Shown piece by piece: positions 23,229 to 32,713 of a stretch of 64,000 nt of DNA. The notes under the pieces are model-generated. The model searched no databases. It saw only the letters and a program-made list of their open reading frames with translations, and had not been told where the DNA came from. The stretch lies in the NCBI GenBank assembly GCA_039654915.1, contig CM077599.1, positions 21,761,501-21,825,500 on the forward strand, written 5' to 3'. Source of the stretch: Aquilaria yunnanensis. Taxonomy: Eukaryota > Streptophyta > Magnoliopsida > Malvales > Thymelaeaceae. The position numbers and the translations under genes are program-made. Every line of letters begins with the position of its first letter. Positions within the stretch are counted from its first letter, which is position 1.

Positions 23229-23347
23229 TGATGAGAGAAGAATTTGAGAGAAGAGGGAAATGAATCAGTTATTGCAGGAAACTGGAATAACCGACTTTAG
23301 AAGTCACGGGGTATCTTATCTGCTGTTTAATCAGAAGGAAGAACACG

Positions 23348-23372
23348 CATTTATAGTGATGAAAAGGGATAA
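23348..23372 (-). promoter_or_regulatory. TATA module upstream of gene B (element 1)
   Basis: The minus strand reads ttatcccttttcatcactat then aaatg, about 120 nt before the ATG. It is nearly identical to the module of gene A. Confidence 0.6.
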
Positions 23373-23517
23373 CGTGTCGATTACACTTAGGGGAGCATGT
23401 ACATCTGTCAAAAGAAAATGCAAATTTTTCCAAATATAACAAACTGTATGTACAGTAATTGTGATTGTGGCTCACATCTTCCACTGGTTTTACGTCCAGT
23501 AACGGCATTAACGACTT

Positions 23518-24066
23518 CTATGAGTCGAGGATCTGCTTCCCATCCAGCTTTCTTACAAGCCGGCAAACAGGGTCGTTTAAAGTCAGATTCCCGGGACTGT
23601 AACGGTCTCGTTCTTCATGAAAAATACTCCATAAATCAAGAATTTCACGTTGCACAGATCCACAAGAATGCGTCTCAAGAGTCAATTAGATATCATCCAA
23701 TGAGTCCTTACTCAAGCCATTCTTGATGAACCGTATTTTATCTTCTCGATTATTGGAGATCATTCCTAAAGAACGACACCTAGTTTTACAAGTCCACCTA
23801 CCACATTTATGGCAGACTTGTAATCTTTTCGCTCTTCTTTTTCTGGCATAAGAACTTTTGCCAACACCAGGCATGTAAGATGCAAATGTCTCTGGGATTT
23901 CACCTGCCAGACGAACCTTGGCTTCGATTAACCACCATACATCTTCAGGTATTTCTTTGTGCATCAGAGCTCTTAATCGTTCACAGCGAACTCGGTAGAT
24001 CTTTTTTAGGATGTTCATTGGGAGAGAAGGGAAATAATTTCGCAAGGCGGAAAAAGTAGGATCCAT
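23518..24066 (-). pseudogene. Zinc-finger-like cargo gene C (element 1), broken by a nonsense codon
   Basis: Third paralogue, starting MDPTFSALRNYFPSLP, with the basic patch (ARKRRAKRLQVC) and CHKCGRWTCKTRC. The frame stops after residue 126 at a TAA where element 2 has CAA (Gln). Beyond the stop, the same frame continues to the normal end at 23518 with the conserved tail recognisable. The 126-residue product would keep the basic and Cys motifs but lose the C-terminal third. No TATA module like those of A and B is evident upstream, so this copy may be decaying. Confidence 0.8.
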
Positions 24067-24189
24067 TTTCTAGGAGGAAGTAAAAGAAAGAAGGGGTGAA
24101 GGAATCAGTTATTATGGGCAACTGAGAAAACCGACTTAAGAGTCACGGAGTACCGTATCCGCCGTTTAACCGGAAAAGTGGATCCTACT

Positions 24190-24590
24190 TTATTTTGGTA
24201 TCATAGATATTTCTTATCTTTGATGTCTCATCAGGCATGACATTGATCCAGTCCTTGATTATTGAATCCATTGTCTGCTTTCGACGACAATATTTCTCGA
24301 TATCCGCGTTTATCTTTGACCACAGCTATCTCTTATCTTGGATGCTGCTAAGTTGGCATCAATCCTGTCCTTCCAGGTGTAGCCTCGATTATTGAATCAA
24401 TTGCCAGGCTTTTGACAATATTGTCTACTTTATATTTTTTTTTGATATCTGCCTTATCCTTGGCTATAGCTATCTCTTATCTTGGATACTACTAGCTGGC
24501 GTCAATCCTATCCTTCCAGGTATAGCCTCGATTATTGAATCGGTAGCCAAGCTTTTGACAATATTGTCTACTTTATCCTTGAATTCCTGA
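24190..24590 (-). repeat. ~141-bp tandem repeats upstream of gene C
   Basis: Two full copies and a partial one of a unit containing agctatctcttatcttgga, atcctatccttccaggt and gcttttgacaatattgtcta. The same block occurs in element 2 (about 50730-51070). Confidence 0.75.
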
Positions 24591-25599
24591 TGCGGGTTGG
24601 TCCCGCATATTAGCTGTGTATCCAGTGATAGATTGGTAAGAGCTGATGACATTGAGATCTCAGCTTATATTGCTGTAACTGTGCTGTGAATGTGATTCCT
24701 GTTTGGTCCTTGTTATGTAAAGGCTATGTATGCATGATATGAAATGCATGAATGCAGAGCATGTGTAACTAATGGCTTTTTTTTTTTGTATGGATCTAGT
24801 TCTTTATGTCTTTGTTTTACTGGATCCTCTTTGTGATTGCCTTCTTGAACTATCATTGAATCTCTTTATGCTTCCCAGCTCTTGTCCATTGCCTCAAAAG
24901 CCCAACTCTTTTCAAAATCCCACTTTCTTTTACTTGTTCTTGAATTTTGGCCTCAATTTCTTTAAAGTTGGCCCGCCTCATAATTTATATCTCTTTCGGG
25001 TACTCACCCATTGTCATGGATTTGATACCATCAAAGGCTTTACTTTCAATGTCTGCTTTGCCCCTTTTCTTGTGGCCGTGCCGACACTTACTTATCCCCA
25101 TGTTATAATCTGAATGATTGCTCTTCCTTGAGCTCAAGTTTTGATCCATAAGACTTGCCCCCTTGTCTATTGAGCTTCTTTCTTGGCAGTACTCTTCTTA
25201 CGCTTAGTAGAGACTACTTTGCCCCATTGAATACGGTGTTTATGTGGATAAAAGGTATCACCTCGCCTTTAACAGAAGGTCGAGCATTTCTAGACCTTTG
25301 TGATGGCACTTGATCATAAATCTCTCTTACAAGAAACACATCTTATTAAAGAAAGTCTCAAGCTATCTCCTCACTTTTAAGTCTATACACATTAATGAAT
25401 AATGGTTTGGCCTTAAAGAAAAACTTTCATCAATTTGCAAAGCTTGACAAAGTAATTTACGGTCTTTGTTTTCAATTAAAATATCCTGTCATTCTTCCCT
25501 TTCCAACTCGAAGACATAAACTGTGCAAGGCAATAAGGTAGAAACATGATTCACAATAATAGCCTTTTAACTGACTGAGGATGATATCGAGAGGTAAAT
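24591..25599 (-). other. Noncoding spacer of element 1, no pol
   Basis: This segment is shared with element 2 (about 51070-52060). It shows no protease, RT, RNase H or integrase motif in any frame. The plus-strand frame at 24772-25113 is hydrophobic, lies antisense to the element and is only partly kept in element 2, so I do not call it a gene. Confidence 0.6.
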
Positions 25600-26125
25600 G
25601 TTAGGTGTGAGGAAAGTTAAGTTTGAATGTTTTTTTTTTGTGGCAGTCTTTTAGCTGAATGAGAATAATATTAAGAGGTAAATATTAGGTCTGAGTAAAG
25701 TTAAGTTTCAGTGGTGTGAAAGAAGGGTCTTTTAATACTACTCGTGAGCAGTATTAAATAAGGTAGAAACATGATTCACAATGATAGTCTTTTAACTGAA
25801 TGAGGATGTTAGGTCTAAGGAAAGTTAAATTTAAGTGGTGTGAAAGAATGGTCTTTTAATACTACTCGTGAGCAGTACTAAATAAGGTAGAAACATGTTT
25901 CACAATGATAGTCTTTTAACTGAATGAGGATGTTAGGTCTGAGGAAAGTTAAATTTAAGTGGTGTGAAAGAATGATCTTTTAATACTACTCATGAGCAGT
26001 ACTAAATAAGGTAGAAACATGTTTCACAATGATAGTCTTTTAGCTGAATGAGGATGATAAGTCTGAGGAAAGTTAAGTTTAAGTGGTTTGAAAGAAGGGT
26101 CTTTTAATACTACTCGTGAGCAAAT
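25600..26125 (-). repeat. ~124-bp tandem repeats, element 1
   Basis: About four units with period 124, each with aaggtagaaacatg, tagtcttttaactgaatgag and a near-perfect 22-nt palindrome aatactactcgtgagcagta-tt. Element 2 has about six units in the corresponding place, so copy number varies between siblings. Confidence 0.85.
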
Positions 26126-26939
26126 TTGATTATGATGAAAAACTCAATAGTGATGACCTCAAACTTGCCACTCTTTCCAGAAAGTTAAACCTCATCTGTT
26201 GCCCCCCAACTATCGTGGTCTTTATGTATGCTTGGCTTGAAAGTTGCTTTTGTCTTCTAGACCGCCTTTGCAGGTTTTCAGTTTAGAATCCATAGCTCAC
26301 TTGTTTTCTTTTTTTTCTTTTGCTCTAGTTTGAGCCTTTTTTTTTTCTTTTTTGTTTTGTTTTTTTTTTGTTTCCCTTTTTTTTTTGTGAGCTATGGTGA
26401 TGACATACTTGATAACTCTCTTAAAGTGAGATGACTCAAGTGGCCTTGCTTGCTCGTGCTTGTTCTCAGTCCTTTTTGGTTTTGAATTTTCCCTTGTTGT
26501 CTTTTGATGGAAGGGATGAATTTCTCTTTTCGGAGTTTGTGTTGCAAAGAACTGAGATCATAGCCCTCTTGAAGTGAAATGATTCAAGTGGCCTTAGTTG
26601 CTTATGTTTGCTCTCAGTCTCTTTTTTTTTGTTTTGGATTTTCCCTTTAATGGCTTTTGATGGAAGGGATGAACTTCTTTCCTTTGTTGGAATTTGTGTT
26701 GCGGAAAACTGAGAATCTTTTTTTTTTGTATTGAGCATTTGTGAGAATTGGGAGGCCACTGAAGTCATTTAATATGAGAGCTAACTTATTTGGAAGCTAA
26801 TCCCGGACTTCTTGCAAGGATGTTAATAACCACTGTGAATTTTTTTTAAGAGTTGGGGTGCAACATATGAAATCATTCTTGCTAGATTTAGTAGTACTTT
26901 CAAGATCACCACTATCAAATCTCCCTTAACTTTTTATTT
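26126..26939 (-). other. T-rich low-complexity spacer
   Basis: Long T runs (about 26300-26390 and 26615-26730) and a duplicated block (cttttgatggaagggatgaa near 26505 and 26655). No supported gene. Confidence 0.5.
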
Positions 26940-27263
26940 TCACCCACGAGTAGTATCATTTAGAAAGCAAAGTATGATGGCAATAATAGTTAGTGTAATG
27001 GCAAAGATTGAGAGATAGAGGTAAAAATGAAATTTTTGGTAAAAAGTGGTAGAATGTGTAGATGTAATAATGGAATTAAAAAGTGGTAGAATGCACACAT
27101 AACATCTCTTTGTTAGAGAACAAAAAGAATTACCGGTTGTCGAAAAGTAAAGTGTGATGGCAATAATGGATAGTATAATAGCAAAGAGTGTAAAAATGGA
27201 AAGTAGTAGAATGCACGCATCACATCTTTTTGTTGTACCAGAAAAAGAATAGCAGGTGTCCAT
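26940..27263 (-). CDS. Possible small hydrophobic ORF, 107 aa (element 1)
   Basis: Sense-strand ORF starting MDTCYSFSGTTKRC with an internal duplication (TTKRCDACILLL and LTKRCYVCILPL) and stretches hydrophobic enough to be membrane segments. Element 2 keeps the first ~80 residues (53639-53983) and then changes frame. It may only reflect an AT-rich direct repeat. No family recognised. Confidence 0.2.
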   Translation of the reverse strand: MDTCYSFSGTTKRCDACILLLSIFTLFAIILSIIAITLYFSTTGNSFCSLTKRCYVCILPLFNSIITSTHSTTFYQKFHFYLYLSIFAITLTIIAIILCFLNDTTRG

Positions 27264-27479
27264 TTAACAAAGACTACACCCTAGATTCTGGACTAAATCT
27301 AGGAGATTTTTACTATTAGATTACTTTTGCAAGCTTTCAAAGATACAAGTTTATTCAAAGGATTCCCTGTCATTCGAAAATGTATGCGGACTGTTAGGTC
27401 AGATCTGACTTGGAGCCCTTCCAAAATCAATGTAATTCCAGCTCAAAATCTTCACTTTCAATTACCAATCACATCGGGC

Positions 27480-27621
27480 CTAGCAGCTTGACCTCGGTTT
27501 TGTTTGATTTGTAGAGGAATGGCCTCGGGACTTGACGGCTTAAGAGTAGGTTTTGAGATTGGTATAGCATTGACTTCTTGTTCTTTAATGATCAGATTCA
27601 CATTATCATAAAAACGATAAG
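27480..27621 (-). pseudogene. Out-of-frame Gag tail remnant (element 1)
   Basis: Just beyond the gag stop, a different minus-strand frame encodes about 47 residues (including VNAIPISKP) ending at a TGA near 27483. This looks like the continuation toward the protease region that Tat/Ogre-type elements have after Gag, cut off by a frameshift and followed by unrelated spacer. Confidence 0.4.
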
Positions 27622-28656
27622 TTAGGATGAGTCTATGAGTCTTTGCAGATTCTTACGGAATTCTGAGCATTCTTGGATAGAATGACTCTTACTGTCATGA
27701 AAGTTGCACCATTCCTCATCTTCAACTTCTTCATGTCCAAAAGAAGGCTTTCCCATGATAATCCCTTCTTTCACAAGGCATGAATATACATGCTTAAGAG
27801 GGGTTATGATATCATTGACTGACTTTTTCATCAGCCGGTGTTCTTCTATCATATTGACTGGTTTTTCTTGATGAGGCGGCAATGGATTGTGAGTGACGTT
27901 CGGTTCATCGGAAAAGTCCAACCATTTTGACTCGATTAATTGTTGGACTGTACGTTTCAATGCTATGCAATTTTCCAGGCCATGGCCTGTAACGCCATCA
28001 TGATATGGGCAAGTTATGTTGGGGTCATACCACCTTGGATATGGGGGTTTGAATGGTTTTGTAGGAATTGGACAGATGAATTGTCTTTTAATGAGTTTTG
28101 GATACAACTCAGTGTAAGTCATAGGAATTGGTGCAAAGACTTCTCTTTGTCTTTGTGTAGGTACTGGAGGGGTCAGAACAGGTGGCTGTAATTGATTAGG
28201 CCTGTGGACAGGATAATTGTTGGGCCAATTGGTAGAATAGGATAGGCGAGGCCCGGTAGCCACAGTACCTACGAGGGGAATCTCTCTTCCGCGTCCTATT
28301 TGTTGTACTTCGTCCTCCTTTCTTCTAGATGGTCCTTCTCTTTTCATAGGATCATTAAAGGACTCGGTAATCTTCCCGGTCCTAATCCCATGCTTGATCC
28401 TTTCTCCAGACATGACGACGTCAGAGAAATTAGCTGCTGAATTGCCAATGAGTTTGTCATAATATAGGTGCTTCAGTGTCTGAACAAATAAAGTAAGCAT
28501 TTCTCTTTCTGTCATGGGTGGCTGAACTTGTGCTTCTTTGATGGGAACTTGAATTGCTTTCCCCTTGATTAGCTCCATCAATTGTCTTATTTGTTCGGCC
28601 ATACATTCTATCTTGGATTCCATCTCCATGAGACGTCCTTCGGCTTGTTCTGCCAT
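27622..28656 (-). CDS. Internally deleted Tat/Ogre-type Gag, 344 aa (element 1)
   Basis: It begins MAEQAEGRLMEMESKIE, a coiled-coil-like N-terminus rich in Glu, Lys and Met. At about residue 44 it passes directly into AQVQPPMTEREMLTLFVQTL, which in related Gags lies far downstream in the capsid region, so a few hundred residues appear deleted in frame. It then keeps the SDVVMSGERIKHGIRTGKI helix and two histidine-containing Cys motifs, CPYHDGVTGHGLENC (about 216-230) and CNFHDSKSHSIQEC (about 315-329). It stops without protease or RT. Family assignment rests on remembered Tat/Ogre Gag patterns. The product could still bind RNA or compete with a helper Gag, but may not assemble by itself. Confidence 0.75.
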   Translation of the reverse strand: MAEQAEGRLMEMESKIECMAEQIRQLMELIKGKAIQVPIKEAQVQPPMTEREMLTLFVQTLKHLYYDKLIGNSAANFSDVVMSGERIKHGIRTGKITESFNDPMKREGPSRRKEDEVQQIGRGREIPLVGTVATGPRLSYSTNWPNNYPVHRPNQLQPPVLTPPVPTQRQREVFAPIPMTYTELYPKLIKRQFICPIPTKPFKPPYPRWYDPNITCPYHDGVTGHGLENCIALKRTVQQLIESKWLDFSDEPNVTHNPLPPHQEKPVNMIEEHRLMKKSVNDIITPLKHVYSCLVKEGIIMGKPSFGHEEVEDEEWCNFHDSKSHSIQECSEFRKNLQRLIDSS

Positions 28657-29606
28657 TAATCTTGTTTGGAGCCGAGTTGAATATCGATGTTGAGGTCCAA
28701 TTTTACCCTTTTAAAGGAATATTTATTTTATTAGACTCTACACGTATGTGATTTATGCAATGGATGCCTGCATGCAAAATAAGATTATGTTTTTATCAGA
28801 CTTTGTATGTACGTGATTGATGTAATGGTTGTATGCAATGAGATTATGTTTTTATCAGACTTTATATGCACGTGATTAATGTAATGCATGCATGCGATGA
28901 GTGAGTTTGCTTATCCATTATCGTGGAACTTCAAAACTTTTAGTTGTCATTATAAAGACCAAAAAGTTAGCATAATTTGATGCGTGGTTTTGATGCATGA
29001 AGAATAATTGCACAAGAAAGATAAGGTTATTAATAAGTTAAATAGCAATTAACAACTCATGAAGTATTATGGATAAACAAGTTAAAACCATACGAAGAAA
29101 AGTGTAGAGTAACAACACAGCATAACAATGATATGCTTATGGCGTTGGTAAAATGGTAGAAATTCTATGGTCAGTTCTATGGTTAAGTGGGGAGTTCTAT
29201 ATGCAGAAGGTGGTTTATCAAAAAGGCAAGGGATAGTTCCCGAATCCCGCCACTAAATCATAGTGACGGCCCGATTCCTTACCCTCTAGGGTTAATGTAA
29301 GGAATGGATTAATTCGAGTCGTAGCTTTTCGTGGGCCCATGCAGAGACTAACCGTCTCAGAAGGCAATACACTACTTTGCTACTTTGAAACCGGTGAAGG
29401 CTTGGAGACCATGGCCTCACAAGGACAACAACACTAATTCCGCTTAGAAAGAATCGTGTTCGATTTGAGGAAGCTCGGGTATAGAGCTTAATATTGTGAA
29501 TGCATTATGCATGTTTATGTAAGTAAATATAACATATAAAAATCTACATAAAAAGAAGCAAAGCAAAACAAAACAAATCAAGTTTTAGGCTCGACTTACT
29601 AACCGT
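28657..29606 (-). other. 5' leader of element 1
   Basis: Noncoding region between primer site and gag, shared with element 2 (about 54484-55525). It contains short tandem copies of a motif around gattatgtttttatcagact (28780-28870) and the hairpin at 29247-29269. Encapsidation signals of LTR retrotransposons normally lie here. Confidence 0.6.
29247..29269 (-). other. Leader stem-loop (element 1)
   Basis: ccg-c-cacta-aatca-tagtg-a-cgg: inverted arms with one mismatch. In element 2 (55166-55188) the arms pair perfectly over 9 bp. A packaging or dimerisation role is possible but untested. Confidence 0.45.
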
Positions 29607-29625
29607 GTCCCCAGCGGAGTCGCCA
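29607..29625 (-). other. Primer-binding site of element 1, tRNA-Arg type
   Basis: The minus strand reads tggcgactccgctggggac three bases after the 5' LTR. It matches the tRNA-Arg-type primer site I recall for Ogre-like elements; it is identical in element 2. Confidence 0.75.
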
Positions 29626-29628
29626 AGC

Positions 29629-32362
29629 TGTGGCAACGTTGGGTTTTCTGGAGTCGCCACCAATCCGTTTACCTAGGTCGATTGGTCACCTTAAAATTGG
29701 TCTGCAAGAGTTCGGGGATCGGGAGTACGGTTACGCTAAAACAACTTTGTTATAGCGCCCAAAATTGGCACCATAGTTGATTTTAATTTTGTTTTGCTTT
29801 GCTTTTAAATAATTTTCAGTTAATTTTAAAAAAAATAAAAATTTTAACTGAATTATGTTGAAATGTGGATTTTTGGTAATTTATTTGGATAAAATTTGAT
29901 ACTTCCGAACCATGGACTCTGCCGAGTCACCCGGACACGGAAGATTTAATTCCGAACCATGGACTCTGCCGAGTCACCCGGACACGGAATTTGATGAAAT
30001 TTTAATCCATATCGTAAAAATATGGATTTTTATCTTTTTATTTAATTTAAAAAAAATTGTTGATACTTTCCAAACCGTAGATCCTGCCGGATCATCCGGA
30101 TATGGAAATTAATAAAATTTAATTTAATTATTGAATTTTTGTAGCATCAATATTTTAAAGTCTACGGTTAACTAAAATAATTTGATCCATAATTTCTAAA
30201 ATTTAGAGCAATTCTTTAGATAAAATTTTTATTGATAAAAAAATTAGAGTTTAATAAGAGATGAAAAATTTTATTATTTTTTTATAACGAAGAAAATATT
30301 TATAAGTTCAAAGCACATATAATTTTTTTAATAATATAACGTAAAGAAAAATCCAACTCAAAATTAAAATAAAATAAAAATTTTTATTACTTATAATAAA
30401 AATTTATTTTAATGCTAGATTTATGTAATTAGATTCCTGCAATAACATATGGTTCACGTAAAGGTAGAGTGAGCAAAACAAACAAATAAGAAAATAAAAT
30501 AAAAAAATAATATATTAATAGACCAGACATAGTGCAGCAAGATAATTAATTACCAAAATTGGTTAATCACAATTTGTCCCATAATAATTAGATAAAATTA
30601 CATTTTTACCCTCATATTTCAGAAATATAAACTTTATCTCTTTGCTTTTTAAGACAACTGATAGTAACTTTTTTTAAAAAAAATTTTAATTTTAAGGTTA
30701 CGGTAGCTATATTTTTTAATTTCAATCAATTTTTAGTTAAGGGATATTTCAAATTATTAATTTTTTTAATATGAAAACTACAGTATTATTGTTTATGTCA
30801 ATTAACCAAAAAATACCACAAAGATTGAAATTAACTGAAAATAGATAATACAATCTAAATTAAAATTTTAGAGGTTGTTATCAAAATGTATTAAAAGATT
30901 TAGCAGCAAACTATATATTTTTAAAATAAGAGGGGAGAAAATGTAATTTTACATAAAACCTTAAGAATAAATTGTAATTACTGCAATAAAATATGTACAA
31001 GAACGAAAAAAAAAAAATTATATAGATATTTACAATTATAGCCTTATCAATATTTAGTTACTAAAAATCACATATGGAAAGATTTCACCACGCAGTTCTT
31101 TTGATGTATAAGTATATTGCAATGTACGTATGTAGATGGTCCATATTAGTATACAAGTATGTATGTTTCACAACAATATAAATATTTATTTATTTATTTA
31201 TTTTGATATTCTGAATCATCCAAGTTTATAAAGAGAGATATTTTTTTATTTATATCAATGCTGATAGCATTCCAGTCATGCATTAAAACCATATAAAAAT
31301 AATTCCGATTATTAGAGGATCGAAACAAACCAAGGATAAATAAAGAAAGGGCAAACAATAAATATAAACAAAAAAAAACTTGCTGTCCATGCTTAATCTG
31401 CAAAGAAAACAACGATAGTGACTTGGATGGATAAAATAAGAAAGATCAAGGATTAAACGAGGGTTTTACCCAAAAACAAATTTTGACTTCGGTCAAAAAA
31501 AAAAAAACGAAAACGCGTAAACGCGTCTGTGTTTTTTTTTTTCAGTCGTCTTCGTCTTCAACTTCGTTTCTGGGTTCGAATCCTCCGGCGTCGGGCGGCG
31601 TGGCGAGCTGGCTGGTGAGCGACGCGACGGCGAGGAGGGGGAAGACGGCGAGGCGGCGTGACGGTGAGGCGAGGAGACGGTGGTGTATCTGCAGGGGCTG
31701 GAGCGACGTCGGAGGGAGGGCTAGGCACGGTGGCTGAGCGGCTGGACAAAGGAAGGAGGTGTGCACGATGGACTCGGAGCGACGCGACGGTGAGAGGTCG
31801 CGATGGAAGCGGGCGGCCAGAGATGGAGGCCTGGGTTTGAGAGGAGAGAGAGAGAGCCGAGAGCTGGGAGTCCGAGGGAGAGGAGAGAGAGCGAGGGCTG
31901 AGAGAGATAGAGGGAGTGGGAGAGCTCGTGATTCTTGAGAGAGAGAGAGGCCGGGAGCTGGGAGAGTTGAGGCGAGAGAGAGGTGAAGAGGAAGAGTAAG
32001 GGAGAGCTTCTGTTATGGATAGGGTGAGAGCGTATGAGAGTTTAAATAGAACCGAAAGAAGAATCGAGAAGGAGCAGGTAAGGATATTTTTATTTTTTAT
32101 TATTATTTATTTTTTTATTTTTACATTATATTTATTATTACACACACATATTTTTAATTAATTTGATTTGATTTGATTTGATTTATAATTAATTAATTAA
32201 TTATTATTTTTTAATTAATTAATAATTTTTTTTAACATAAATTCTATAAAATAAAAATGCCCCTAAAATAATATATATATTATTATTATTATTATTATCA
32301 TTATTATTATTTATTTATTTATTTATTTTTTTTTTAAGGTCGGACGAAATTGGGATTCAACA
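29629..32362 (-). repeat. 5' LTR of element 1
   Basis: 2734 bp, pairing with 5284-8017. Its outer end reads gggattcaaca where the other LTR reads gggtgtcaaca, two terminal-proximal changes. A TATA-like box (minus strand tctatttaaa) at about 32041-32049 is the likely LTR promoter. The target duplication gccac follows at 32363-32367. Confidence 0.9.
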
Positions 32363-32713
32363 GCCACCATCACTAGTGTCAAAACTTGATAGAAAATATA
32401 GCTGTTTCAAAAATATTGATGACAAATATATCCATTTTAAGAACATTAATGGCAAATATGGTACATATTGGCTGACATGGTCGGCAAAATGTCCAACTTA
32501 CCCTTACCTTGACACAACATTCTTTTTTATAGTAGAATATTTTCACCGTTAGCTGTCATACTGGTAAATATCCCAGTATTCCAAATCATTGATGACAAAT
32601 TTGCCCACTTCAAAAACATTTGTGGCAAATTTCTCTGAACAAATACTTTAGTAACAAATTTACTCTCTGTCCTATACTTTAATGGTAAAACTATCCTTTT
32701 ATCCTTAATTTTT

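Larger units (their letters stand above)
5284..32362 (-). mobile_element. Element 1: Tat/Ogre-like non-autonomous LTR retrotransposon carrying cargo genes
   Basis: Boundaries are exact: LTRs of 2734 bp start tgtggcaacg and end caaca, flanked by the 5-bp duplication gccac (5279-5283 and 32363-32367). It reads on the minus strand: 5' LTR 29629-32362, primer site 29607-29625, leader, internally deleted gag (27622-28656), noncoding spacer, three zinc-finger-like genes (24066 down to 21915), LOG-like gene (21240 down to 20611), tandem hairpin repeats, polypurine tract, 3' LTR. Without the nested chromovirus it is about 16.4 kb. No protease, RT, RNase H or integrase ORF or motif is visible, so it must be mobilised in trans. 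The tRNA-Arg-like primer site, gag type, size and variable 3' repeats resemble what is known of Ogre/Tat elements; lineage placement is inference. Confidence 0.85.
4730..32704. mobile_element. MULE-like element split by the insertion of element 1
   Basis: The sequence from 4730 (ggcaaaatag) through about 4860 matches the reverse complement of about 32570-32704, sharing for example cattaaagtat. Exact 9-bp flanks ttaattttt occur at 4721-4729 and 32705-32713. Removing the retrotransposon and one copy of its gccac target duplication restores a ~0.9-kb TIR element with no visible transposase. It is the outermost and oldest of three nested layers. The two surviving pieces are 4730-5283 and 32363-32704. 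Confidence 0.65.

Noticed and set aside
24772..25113. 113-codon hydrophobic plus-strand frame, also at 51308-51652
   Set aside because: Antisense spacer sequence; the two copies diverge by frameshift and no domain is visible.
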